NCBI RefSeq assembly: GCF_001904615.1
Contig: NZ_MRBY01000019.1
Location: 28,555 to 72,134, forward strand
DNA length: 43,580 bases
From: [Limnothrix rosea] IAM M-220
Lineage (GTDB): Bacteria; Cyanobacteriota; Cyanobacteriia; Cyanobacteriales; MRBY01
Reading direction: 5' to 3'
Numbering within the stretch: position 1 is the first letter of the stretch; the number at the start of each line of letters is the position of its first letter. The translations under genes were made by a program, and so were the position numbers. Positions 1-8,299 of this stretch are shown here, piece after piece. Under the pieces are notes generated by a model. It searched no databases. It was not told the origin of the DNA and saw nothing but the letters and a program-made list of their open reading frames with translations.

Positions 1-273
1 GACGCGGTGAATGGGAGAGCGAGAGATCGGGAGATGTTTCTATGCAAACAATCCTACTAGCTTTCAAAAAATGCAAATTTTCGTTGCTTCCCCGTGTCTT
101 TCCCTCTCCGTGTCTCTCCCTCTCCGTGTCTCTCCCTCTCCATGTCTCTCCCTCTCCATGTCTCTCCCTCTCCATGTCTCTCCCTCTCCATGTCTTTCCC
201 TCTCCGTGTCTCTCCCTCTCCATGTCTCCTTTGCTCTAAAGAATTTTGGCTACATGCTTATCCATAACTGACG
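1..273 (+). mobile_element. MITE-like repeat element, copy A (5' end outside window)
   Basis: This stretch matches, in opposite orientation, the sequence at 2293-2535, including a unique part (about 25-90), a 16-bp minisatellite and a shared end that reads TCCATAACTGAC. No transposase is encoded, and reading frames through it are low-complexity Ser/Pro/Leu translations. The missing first part of the element appears at the far end of the window (43524-43580). It lies about 70 bases upstream of the FraD-like gene. Short length, several copies, imperfect terminal inverted repeats and lack of coding capacity suggest a non-autonomous, MITE-like element. That class is inferred, not proven. Confidence 0.6.
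92..229. repeat. 16-bp minisatellite inside MITE-like copy A
   Basis: Eight full tandem units of the form CCRTGTCTYTCCCTCT plus a partial ninth. Units differ mainly by G/A at the third base and C/T at the ninth. The same array in the copy at 2293-2535 has only four full units plus a partial fifth, so the unit number varies between copies. The + strand here is almost pure pyrimidine. Confidence 0.85.
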
Positions 274-343
274 CAATAGTAGAGCCCCTCACTGAATTTC
301 ATCATCCTTTTTTTGTCAGCCAAACGCACAGCTCACCAGGCTA

Positions 344-1306
344 ATGGGTAAAAAGCTCAAGGAACTATTCAAAAAATATCAACCCAAACGCTGGTACTCA
401 TGGCAAACCAGTATTTGGCTCAGCGTTATTTCTGGCGGCATGTCCATCCTTGCCAGACTCCTAGGCAAACCAGATAGTATCGTCTCCAGTTTTTTAGCAT
501 GGTTCGGTTGGATATTTTTCATTATCGGCATTAGCTGGGTCGTTAAAGAAGAGCGCTCAACCCTAGCCCCTTGGATTACCTCGGCGGTGATCTGTCTGTT
601 TATCTTTGGGAGCTGGGAGCTGGGAAATTGGGAAATTGCTGTCATGGTTTGGCCTGTTATCGCTGCAATTATCTATGCTCTGCCCTATTTTTGGGATGAT
701 AGTTTCAAAAAAAAATTACCAAATACCAATGAGCGCATTAGTATTTTGTTGATCCTTGGTTCCCAGCTATTGCTGAGTTTTTGGATTCAGTTTTTCTTTG
801 TTTTGTCCGATTTTATTGAAGAGTACCCTTCCTATTACAGCGACGATCTGAGTGAAAGCCTCTTTGTTGTACGCTCTCCTAATCGCAAGGCTGCTGATCC
901 GCGTGGTGTTTTTATTTTGGAGTTGCTTGATTTAGAAATACAAGAGCATTACGAAAATCGCCTGTGGACAGAGGTAGAGGCAGAACTTAAGGAGCCTGAG
1001 GTTTTAATTCCCACCATTCGCCAATTGTTAGATGAGGTCAAGGGAAAAACGGCCAAGCTGAAGGAAGATGAGGATTGGAGTTTGGCTGAGCCCTACGCCA
1101 TTGAGACGGCGGAGACGGGACAGGAATTAATTTTGCAATATCGTTGGAATGGCTCGCGGGCAAGGGAAGATCAAGATTATTTGGTAGAAAAAATTTGTGA
1201 TTTTCAGCCGATCGCCAACCCGGTTCCACTACTCCCCGGTAATCCTGTTACCCAGGTCAAGTGTCGGGAAAGTAAAGTATTTGGCTGGCTATCGACAGAT
1301 GAATAA
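344..1306 (+). CDS. FraD-like septal junction membrane protein (DUF5357)
   Basis: This 320-residue integral membrane protein has four or five hydrophobic segments in its first half (roughly residues 20-45, 50-67, 75-90, 97-115 and 127-150). A soluble C-terminal half follows. Recognisable features include WYSWQTS near the start, VWPVIAAIIYALPYF, SFWIQFFFVL followed by EEYPSYYSDD, and a C-terminal YRWNG...YLVEKIC block. This layout matches what I recall of the DUF5357/FraD family, which in heterocyst-forming cyanobacteria builds septal junctions between neighbouring cells. The assignment rests on memory of the family, not on an alignment. No fraC-like gene is next to it; the upstream DNA is a mobile repeat. 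The start ATG at 344 fits the family length. Confidence 0.6.
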   Translation: MGKKLKELFKKYQPKRWYSWQTSIWLSVISGGMSILARLLGKPDSIVSSFLAWFGWIFFIIGISWVVKEERSTLAPWITSAVICLFIFGSWELGNWEIAVMVWPVIAAIIYALPYFWDDSFKKKLPNTNERISILLILGSQLLLSFWIQFFFVLSDFIEEYPSYYSDDLSESLFVVRSPNRKAADPRGVFILELLDLEIQEHYENRLWTEVEAELKEPEVLIPTIRQLLDEVKGKTAKLKEDEDWSLAEPYAIETAETGQELILQYRWNGSRAREDQDYLVEKICDFQPIANPVPLLPGNPVTQVKCRESKVFGWLSTDE

Positions 1307-1445
1307 AACTCTCAAGATTTTATGGGCGATAATACGCTGCCAGTCATCGAAAGATTTACTGTGTAGGCTGCAACATCAGCAAACGATAAGGCTAGACTGG
1401 GAATCATAATGCTGTACTTTGACGATATGGGAGTGTAATTTCACG

Positions 1446-1880
1446 ATGGGCTTAGTTCAACAATCTTTGCTAGGAATTGGTGGTGGCAGTCTTCTGGGTC
1501 TTTTTGCACTCATGCCGATGCAACCTGCGGCGATCGCCCAAACCTGTGTCGCCCAAAGCAGCTGTCCCACCGCCCCCATCCGAGTGACACCGGGGAAATG
1601 GGTCAATTTTGAAATTATTAATCGCACTGGCAACATTATTAGTATTGAGCAACCTAGTGCCGTTGAGGCGATCGCCCTCAGTCCGGGACAACGCATTACC
1701 CTCGGCGGCACCACAAAGCAAAATGCATCATTTCTCTTTTGGGATGTACAGGGACTCAGCGTCGAAGCAAGGGTTTGGGAACTATCCCAGAACAATTTAC
1801 AAATTGAATTGCTTTGGGGCAATGGCTTTGGGCATTACTCGGTATATCTCAAGGATGATGGACTCATTGAGGTGCTCTAG
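1446..1880 (+). CDS. Small exported protein of unknown function
   Basis: A 144-residue protein starting MGLVQQSLLGIGG. A hydrophobic stretch runs to about residue 30 and ends in an AIAQ site typical of signal peptidase I cleavage, so it is probably exported. The mature part has two cysteines close to the cleavage site (TCVAQSSC) and otherwise looks like a small beta-rich domain with alternating hydrophobic residues. An upstream TTG at 1419 would add nine residues, but ATG 1446 puts the signal peptide at the N-terminus. I do not recognise the family. It lies 139 bases after the FraD-like gene on the same strand and is followed by a hairpin at 1954-1990. Confidence 0.65.
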   Translation: MGLVQQSLLGIGGGSLLGLFALMPMQPAAIAQTCVAQSSCPTAPIRVTPGKWVNFEIINRTGNIISIEQPSAVEAIALSPGQRITLGGTTKQNASFLFWDVQGLSVEARVWELSQNNLQIELLWGNGFGHYSVYLKDDGLIEVL

Positions 1881-1953
1881 TCCACGTTCACCTATCCAAT
1901 ACTGATGATCAGCGAATTTTTTTAAATAGGCACAGGAAAAATAGACACAAGAA

Positions 1954-1990
1954 AAAGGCTGGCGACTTTCCGTGTTTCGTCTCAGCCTTT
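1954..1990. terminator. Possible bidirectional hairpin terminator
   Basis: AAAGGCTG (1954-1961) pairs perfectly with CAGCCTTT (1983-1990) around a 21-base loop. On the minus strand the stem runs into CCTTTTTC, a weak T-run; on the plus strand the T-run is poor. It follows the small exported protein by about 75 bases. Confidence 0.4.
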
Positions 1991-2292
1991 CTCTTGGTTC
2001 GCTCCTCACACACCTGTAATGGTAGAGCATCTTTTAAGAAAATGCCACACTTATATGAACTTTTAGTTGAAATTTGGCTTTTTTGTCATCAAGATCACTA
2101 TCTGTATCACAGTCAGTGTAAGGTGTTTGCCGAATAAGTGCTTATACTCAATTTATTTTAAAAATTTGTATCTGTTGTGGATAGCTCTGGTTAAAGTTTT
2201 AATGTTTAACGTTTTAATGTTTAACGTTTTAATTTAATGTCAGTTGGGGTTCAGGACTGTCTCTGAAATTTTCAGGAAAAGGGAGCTACGGA
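1991..2292. other. AT-rich non-coding spacer with a 15-bp tandem repeat
   Basis: I see no credible gene here. At 2196-2225 there are two perfect tandem copies of GTTTTAATGTTTAAC and a partial third. The region ends at the candidate target duplication TACGGA (2287-2292) beside MITE-like copy B. Confidence 0.6.
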
Positions 2293-2535
2293 ATGTCAGT
2301 TATGGATGGGCATGTAGCCAAAATTCTCTAGAGAAAAAGAGACACGGAGAGGTAAAGACACGGAGAGGTAAAGACGCGGAGAGGGAAAGACACGGAGAGG
2401 GAAAGACGCGGGGAAGCAACGAAAATTTGCATTTTTTGAAAGCTAGTAGGATTGTTTGCATAGAAACATCTCCCGATCTCTCGCTCTCCTATTCACCGCG
2501 TCGTACTTCCGAGCATGCTTAAGCACAACTCACGT
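2293..2535 (-). mobile_element. MITE-like repeat element, copy B (complete)
   Basis: A complete, 243-bp, reverse-oriented copy of the element at 1-273. Its ends are imperfect inverted repeats: ATGTCAGTTATG at the left and, read inward from the right, ACGTGAGTTGTG (9 of 12 match). TACGGA lies directly outside both ends (2287-2292 and 2536-2541), a candidate 6-bp target-site duplication. Inside are four full 16-bp units of the minisatellite (about 2335-2416) and a unique stretch shared with copies A and C. No protein is encoded. An autonomous partner is not in this window. Confidence 0.65.
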
Positions 2536-2664
2536 TACGGAGGTATTGGCTTTGTTTTCATCCAGTTTTCACCAAAATTGGTTCGGTGAAGGAATCTCTA
2601 TCTCCATCTCTTGTGCGTCCTTCAGGCTGTTACGATTGCCGGTTTTACGGAACTCGAACTCGGG

Positions 2665-3507
2665 TTAGTTTACGAATTTTTCTGTCGGTGCGGTACTAAG
2701 GTAGGCTGTGGCGATCGCCGCTACGAGTTTTATCCAAGCGCAATAATGCCAAAACCGTTCTGGTTGGGCTGGATAAAAAGCAAATAAAGGGCAATGGCGG
2801 TGAAATTCCCAAAATGCTTTTGCGACGGTCTGCCCATGGCGATCGCCCCGTTGGTCATTGAGTAGTGCCAAACATAGGCGAACGGTTGCGTCGAGTAATG
2901 TTTGCTCCCACTCTGGAATTGTGTACCCCTCAAAGTGCCATTGGGGGGAACCCTGAGCCGCAAAGTCTTGGGCTAGTTTACCCAAGCCGTCACAGCGTTG
3001 CTGTAGGTATTGCCACGAAAAAGCCGGTGGCTCCCCTTGACTCCAGCGGGCGATCGCCTGACTATGCGGCAGGAGCAAAGACTCACCACAGCGATCAAGC
3101 CATATTTCTAGGCTATGGGGAAGGAGCTGCAACTCCAACCAACCCGCCGCCGTAACGGTGACCTGAAATTGCCATGTATTTTTTTGAAAATTATCGCCAG
3201 CGCTCCGATGGGGTACAAGGCTTTTGATAGCGTGATCTCGTAATTTTTCAAGATCCATGGCCTGACAGGCGCTCCATTGCAACAAAATCGCCGATCGCCA
3301 AAGGAGACCCTGACGCTGAAAACCGAGGCTAAGGGGAATAGAATCGCCTGGAAATTCGGGAAATTGCTGGGCGATCGCCAACTTTAGACCAGATCTCAAA
3401 TCAAGGTTACGAATATCCGTGTAAATACGCACAGTCAAACGGTTGCCAAGCGTAGAAAACCCTCCTAGGATATTACAGTCAGACTCAATATTCATTCTTT
3501 GAGTCAT
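2665..3507 (-). CDS. DALR-anticodon-binding-domain-like protein
   Basis: A roughly 280-residue soluble protein. Its C-terminal half is helical: FSWQYLQQRCDGLGKLA, then LLDATVRLCLALLND, then AKAFWEFHRHCPLFAFYP. This resembles the DALR anticodon-binding bundle of arginyl-tRNA synthetases, which in cyanobacteria also occurs as a stand-alone protein lacking the synthetase catalytic core. No HIGH or KMSKS catalytic motif is visible. I infer an RNA- or tRNA-binding role, without support for a specific partner. ATG 3507 is preferred; a GTG at 3513 and an ATG at 3495 are also possible. It is divergent from the Crp-family gene at 3638 with about 130 bases between them. Confidence 0.55.
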   Translation of the reverse strand: MTQRMNIESDCNILGGFSTLGNRLTVRIYTDIRNLDLRSGLKLAIAQQFPEFPGDSIPLSLGFQRQGLLWRSAILLQWSACQAMDLEKLRDHAIKSLVPHRSAGDNFQKNTWQFQVTVTAAGWLELQLLPHSLEIWLDRCGESLLLPHSQAIARWSQGEPPAFSWQYLQQRCDGLGKLAQDFAAQGSPQWHFEGYTIPEWEQTLLDATVRLCLALLNDQRGDRHGQTVAKAFWEFHRHCPLFAFYPAQPERFWHYCAWIKLVAAIATAYLSTAPTEKFVN

Positions 3508-3637
3508 GGTCACCTAATATGACTTTTCCCCAGAATTTGTCGCCGGATAGCGTTGGCTTCAGAAAATCCCTTCAGATTTCCCCGACTATTGTCAACGTCA
3601 TTCAGCGAACTGTCTGAACCTTTGTAGCTTAAAAGAT

Positions 3638-4303
3638 ATGACGTACCCCTCCGCCGCTAACTCTTCACCAGACGAACAACCTCTAATTACCGAAGAATTA
3701 CGGACTTGGGCAACAGAGCATTATCGGGCGCGTACCTTTTTCCGTGAGGAAACGATTCCGACTCGTCCCGGCCTCCTTTATTTTGTCAGTGAGGGATATG
3801 TACGCTTAGAGAGCACCCTTAAGCAGGCTCCCGCAGGAGCAACCATCGAACTTGTCAATACTGTGATTGATTTTGTTGGCGCAAATCAGGCGATCGATGT
3901 TTTCGATAGTGATCATCTCAGTTTTGAGGCGATCGCCCAAACGGATCGCACAACCATTTTTTGGGTTTATTGGGCAGACCTTGAACGCTGGCAAGATCTC
4001 AAATCACAAGTTTTAGAACATTTACAAGCCCAGTCCCACAAGCAAATTATGTTGCGCACTATTTTGGGGCAAAAACGTACGGTTGATCAATTACGCCTTT
4101 ATTTTGAATTTTTAGCCCTGTTGTATGGCGAGCCGAAGGAGACTGGCCTCAAAATTCCCTTTGGCCTCACCCATGATAATCTCGCTTCGGTCTTAGGGAC
4201 AACGAGGGTCACCATTAGCCGCCTACTCAATCAGCTTAAGGAAGAAGGCCAAGTGCTTTTCTTTGATGACCAGTATTTTGGTGTACCCAAAAATCAGGTC
4301 TAG
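3638..4303 (+). CDS. Crp/Fnr-family transcription regulator (NtcA-like)
   Basis: A 221-residue protein with an N-terminal effector domain (about 20-140), a long helix typical of Crp dimers (about 118-155), and a C-terminal winged helix-turn-helix at about 180-215. The recognition region reads LASVLGTTRVTISRLLNQLK, close to the NtcA/Crp pattern (SxxTVSR-type helix). The cyclic-nucleotide phosphate-binding cassette (GE...RxA) is not visible, since the corresponding stretch reads VFDSDHLSFEAIAQTDRT. Classical cAMP binding is therefore doubtful even though the next gene encodes an adenylate cyclase. It may respond to another small molecule or to none. It lies 141 bases upstream of the cyclase on the same strand. 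Confidence 0.85.
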   Translation: MTYPSAANSSPDEQPLITEELRTWATEHYRARTFFREETIPTRPGLLYFVSEGYVRLESTLKQAPAGATIELVNTVIDFVGANQAIDVFDSDHLSFEAIAQTDRTTIFWVYWADLERWQDLKSQVLEHLQAQSHKQIMLRTILGQKRTVDQLRLYFEFLALLYGEPKETGLKIPFGLTHDNLASVLGTTRVTISRLLNQLKEEGQVLFFDDQYFGVPKNQV

Positions 4304-4444
4304 CGGCGGTAGGTTTCATCGCCCCCCACGAGTTATCCCATGGATAGGGATGTTATAGAATCTAAGAACCAACTTCGCCACGGCGAATCCTTTGGTTTAC
4401 CTCGTTTTTAGAGGTTGCATCTTACCCCTTGCATTCCCATCGCC

Positions 4445-7400
4445 ATGGCATTATCTGACCCGTTTTCGGGCATCAAGACGGCGATCGCCCGTTGTTTTAA
4501 TAGGGTTCCTCTGCGCAGCACCATGACCGTGCCCTTTGTAGTGCAGATTTGCGCCGTTGTGGGTCTGACGAGTTATTGGTCCTATCGGACGGGTCAAGCC
4601 TCGATTCACCACATTAAAGAGCAGTTACAAAATGAACTATCGGGTCGGGTCGAGGAAAAACTCCACACTTACCTAGAGTTACCCCACCGCATTAATCAGC
4701 TGACGGTGAATGCCGTTGAACAGGGTTTTTTTGATCTTGATTTTACGGGTAATGTTGAGGCGCAAACACGTTTTTTAGCGAACCAATTGCAGGCGTTCCC
4801 TGAAGTTTCTTGGATCTATTGTGGCTCTGCTAAGCAAGGTGAATTTTTAGGGGTGAAGACTGAAAATGAAAGGCCTTTTGTGGGTATTGCCAATGGTCAA
4901 ACGGACTTTAAAACGGCTTTTTACACCCTTGATGGATCTGGAAATCGGGTCAGCTCTGAGCCCGATGAAACGAAAAGCGAGTTTTATGATGCTACCCAGC
5001 GGGATTGGTATCGTGCGGCGATCGCCACAGGGGGTCGACAATGGACACCGATCCATGCAGATATTACCAATCAATATTTATATTTAACGGCCAGCTCTCC
5101 GGTATATGACACCGCCACCCAAACATTACAAGGGGTGTGCAGCGTTGATATTACGCTTAATGATTTAGATGAATTTTTAGCGGATAATCTTCTGGTGGGG
5201 AAGGAAAAAACGGTTTTTATTGCCGAGCAAAATGCCCGCTTGGTGAGCACTTCCACCGGTATTTCCACCTTTACGCAAGCAACGACAACAACGAATCCAG
5301 AGAGTAAACGGGCAACGCTCCAAGAATTTGGTGATCCTTTAGTCCGGGCTGTCGGCGAGCACCTTGAACAGAAGCATCCTGACTGGGCAACCCAAGGGCG
5401 ATCGCACTTCATTGATTTTGACTACGAGGGTCGCTCCCAATGGCTAAAAATTGTGCCCTTTCAGGATGAGTACGGTCTAGATTGGTTTATTTTTATTGTG
5501 CTCCCCGAAGCGGAATATATGGCAGAAATCCATGCCAATATGCGTCAAAATATCTGGCTATCGATCGGGGCGATCGCCGTCACCATTGGCCTCGGTTTAG
5601 CGACCGCGAACTGGGTAATTTTGCCGCTGCGGAAGTTCACAAAATCAGTACGGCTAATCACCGGAGGTAACTGGCAGCAAAGTTTACCGGAAAAGGAACG
5701 CAGTGATGAGATTGGGGAATTAGCGGGTTCGGTAGAGTCGATGGCAGACCAGCTAGAAGTCTCCTTTTCTGCCCTAGAAAAACAGAACGAAGAATTACAA
5801 CGCCTCGACAAATTAAAAGACGAATTTTTGTCGAATACTTCCCACGAACTGCGTACCCCCCTCAACGGCATTATTGGTCTGGCGGAGTCGCTCCTAGACG
5901 GTGTGACGGGGCCATTGCCTCTAGAAACCCAGCAAAACCTTGCCATGATTGTGTCTAGTGGTAGACGCTTGGGGAGTTTGGTGGATGATCTCCTCGATTT
6001 TTTTAAGCTTAAACACACCGAATTGGAGCTGCAATGTAAGGCGATCGCCCTACGGGAATTAGTAGAAGTTGTGCTAACGCTATGTCGTCCCCTCGTCAAA
6101 CAGTCACTGATTCATTTCGATAATCAAATTCCGAGGGATTTGCCACCCGTCCATGCCGACGAAAACCGTCTCCAGCAAATTTTCCATAACCTCATCGGCA
6201 ACGCCATCAAATTTACAAACCAAGGCTATATCAAAGTGACCGCCGCACAACAGGGCGACATGATCGAAATCGCAGTTAGTGATTCTGGTATCGGGATTGC
6301 CCCCCAACAGCAGGAGCGCATTTTTGAGTCCTTTGAGCAGGCCGATGGTTCTTCAGCGCGGGAATATGGTGGTACAGGTTTAGGTTTGGCGATCACAAAA
6401 AAATTAGTAGAACTCCATGGCGGGGCGATCGCCGTCACCTCAGAACAAAACCAAGGAGCGACCTTTACCTTTACCTTGCCTGTCAGCACCGAATCCGTCA
6501 CCCCAACAGACCAGAGCGCACCAGCCCAAGCCCTCGCCGATATCCAGCAATCTTTTGTGATGCGACGTTTGGTGGGCGATACAGACCCTAGTTTTTCCAG
6601 TAAACCAGATCTGAGTCAACCCGAAACATTACTAGCAAGCCACGCCGAAGACTATTCGATTTTGATCGTGGACGATGAACCCGTCAATATGCAGGTTTTG
6701 GTCAATCATCTCTCACTCCAAGATTATGCGATCGCCCAAGCAAACAATGGCATAGAAGCCCTAGAACTAATCGAATCCGGCATTAAACCAGATATCATTT
6801 TGCTCGATATTATGATGCCCAAAATGACAGGCTACGAAGTCTGTCAAAAGTTACGGGAAAAATATTCCCTCGACGAGCTGCCCGTGGTGATGCTCACCGC
6901 GAAAAATCAAGTCAATGATCTCGTGGCCGGCTTTAACTGTGGCGCTAATGACTATTTAACAAAACCCGTGTCCAAGACAGAGTTACTGGCCCGCATTAAA
7001 ACCCATTTGCAACTATCCAGTATTTCGGTCAAGAATACCCAGCTCTACTTCCAGCTCAGCGAAAGCGAAACACGTTTGCGCCATTTCCTCGAAGCGATGC
7101 CTGTCGGTGTGGTGATCGTTCGTCCCGGAGGTCGTCCCTATTACCTCAATCGCCTCGCCACCGAAATGCTCCAAAAAGGCGTAGTAAAAGATGTCACCAT
7201 TACCAATGTTGCGGCAACCTACAACCTTTATAAAGCAGGCACGGATGAATATTACACCTCGATGAATTTGTCCCTGATCCAAGCGCTTTTGGGGAATAGT
7301 ACAGGCACCGATGATATTGAAATTCGGCGGGAAGATGGGGTCGTGATTCCCATCGAAAGTTGGGGAACACCGATTAAAAATAAAGACGGTGAAGTGGAGT

Positions 7401-8299
7401 TTGCGATCGTCGCCTTTCAGGATATTCGGCAGCGGCGGGAGATGGAAATTGAACGGGAAAGCTATATCCATAAACTTTCGGATGTCAATGAAAGTCTGCG
7501 GCGGTTTGTGCCACAGGAATTTTTGCAGCTCCTTAATCGCAATAGCATTGAAGAGGTCACCCTTGGGGAACAGAGTCAGCGGCAAATGACGATTTTGTTT
7601 GCAGATATCCGGAATTTCACATCGATTTCTGAGGGGTTACCGCCGGAGGAAGTGTTTGCGCTACTCAATGATTATTTAGGGCGTATGGAGCCACTCATCG
7701 AAAAACATGGTGGTTTTATTGATAAATATATTGGCGATGGGATTATGGCTTTATTTCCCCATGACCCCAATGATGCACTGCGGGCGGCGATCGCCATGTT
7801 AGAAGCGTTAGAACGACATACGAGTGAGTCTTATCCCGCGTTACAAATCGGCATCGGCATCCATACGGGGGATTTACTGTTAGGCACTGTGGGCGGTGAA
7901 AATCGCATGGAAACGACGGTGATCGGCGACTCGGTAAATCTGGCTGCTCGGATCGAATCCCTGACAAAATTTTATGGGGCACGCCTGTTAATCTCCGAGG
8001 AAACTTACCTGCATTGCCCAGATTTAATGGTGCGCGAAATTGATCGAGTCACTGTTCGGGGGCGATCGCGGCCAACGACTTTGTATGAAGTGCTGCTTCG
8101 CTCTGACCGCACAAAACGTGAAACGTTACCGCTCTTTACCGAAGCAATTACAGCTTTAAATGAAGACAAACGCCAGATTGCCTTTCAACTTTTCGCAGAA
8201 CTCCAAAAAATTGACCCCGATGATAAAGTTATCAAAATTCACGGCGATCGCCTTGTCAGTAAGCTACGTCATGGCATCAACAGCAAACTTGATATTTAG
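4445..8299 (+). CDS. Hybrid histidine kinase / adenylate cyclase (CyaC-like)
   Basis: A 1284-residue membrane signalling protein, counted from ATG 4445 (a TTG at 4415 would add ten residues). Order of parts: transmembrane segment about 25-48; extracytoplasmic Cache-like sensor about 50-365; second membrane segment about 369-389; HAMP to about 442; HisKA with SHELRTPLNG, phospho-acceptor His467; HATPase with N, G1 (DSGIGIAP) and G2 (GGTGLGLAI) boxes; receiver domain with Asp743/Asp744 and phospho-acceptor Asp788; PAS about 870-1000; class III cyclase domain. In the cyclase, metal-binding Asp1054 (FADIRNF) and Asp1098 (KYIGDG) are present. Lys1094 and Thr1158 are the residues expected for ATP rather than GTP. 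Sensing at the periplasmic side probably drives phosphotransfer that tunes cAMP synthesis. It ends tail-to-tail with the mannosidase, overlapping by 4 bases. Confidence 0.92.
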   Translation: MALSDPFSGIKTAIARCFNRVPLRSTMTVPFVVQICAVVGLTSYWSYRTGQASIHHIKEQLQNELSGRVEEKLHTYLELPHRINQLTVNAVEQGFFDLDFTGNVEAQTRFLANQLQAFPEVSWIYCGSAKQGEFLGVKTENERPFVGIANGQTDFKTAFYTLDGSGNRVSSEPDETKSEFYDATQRDWYRAAIATGGRQWTPIHADITNQYLYLTASSPVYDTATQTLQGVCSVDITLNDLDEFLADNLLVGKEKTVFIAEQNARLVSTSTGISTFTQATTTTNPESKRATLQEFGDPLVRAVGEHLEQKHPDWATQGRSHFIDFDYEGRSQWLKIVPFQDEYGLDWFIFIVLPEAEYMAEIHANMRQNIWLSIGAIAVTIGLGLATANWVILPLRKFTKSVRLITGGNWQQSLPEKERSDEIGELAGSVESMADQLEVSFSALEKQNEELQRLDKLKDEFLSNTSHELRTPLNGIIGLAESLLDGVTGPLPLETQQNLAMIVSSGRRLGSLVDDLLDFFKLKHTELELQCKAIALRELVEVVLTLCRPLVKQSLIHFDNQIPRDLPPVHADENRLQQIFHNLIGNAIKFTNQGYIKVTAAQQGDMIEIAVSDSGIGIAPQQQERIFESFEQADGSSAREYGGTGLGLAITKKLVELHGGAIAVTSEQNQGATFTFTLPVSTESVTPTDQSAPAQALADIQQSFVMRRLVGDTDPSFSSKPDLSQPETLLASHAEDYSILIVDDEPVNMQVLVNHLSLQDYAIAQANNGIEALELIESGIKPDIILLDIMMPKMTGYEVCQKLREKYSLDELPVVMLTAKNQVNDLVAGFNCGANDYLTKPVSKTELLARIKTHLQLSSISVKNTQLYFQLSESETRLRHFLEAMPVGVVIVRPGGRPYYLNRLATEMLQKGVVKDVTITNVAATYNLYKAGTDEYYTSMNLSLIQALLGNSTGTDDIEIRREDGVVIPIESWGTPIKNKDGEVEFAIVAFQDIRQRREMEIERESYIHKLSDVNESLRRFVPQEFLQLLNRNSIEEVTLGEQSQRQMTILFADIRNFTSISEGLPPEEVFALLNDYLGRMEPLIEKHGGFIDKYIGDGIMALFPHDPNDALRAAIAMLEALERHTSESYPALQIGIGIHTGDLLLGTVGGENRMETTVIGDSVNLAARIESLTKFYGARLLISEETYLHCPDLMVREIDRVTVRGRSRPTTLYEVLLRSDRTKRETLPLFTEAITALNEDKRQIAFQLFAELQKIDPDDKVIKIHGDRLVSKLRHGINSKLDI

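Noticed and set aside
92-229. Possible CRISPR array from regular short repeats
   Set aside because: Units are directly adjacent 16-bp repeats with no unique spacers and no cas genes nearby.
11-271. Open frames of 65-86 codons rich in Ser/Pro/Leu
   Set aside because: They are translations of the 16-bp minisatellite in the mobile repeat; two overlapping frames both stay open because the repeat lacks stops.
2244-2522. 92-codon frame through the second mobile repeat
   Set aside because: The sequence is charged low-complexity repeat translation and has no homologous look.
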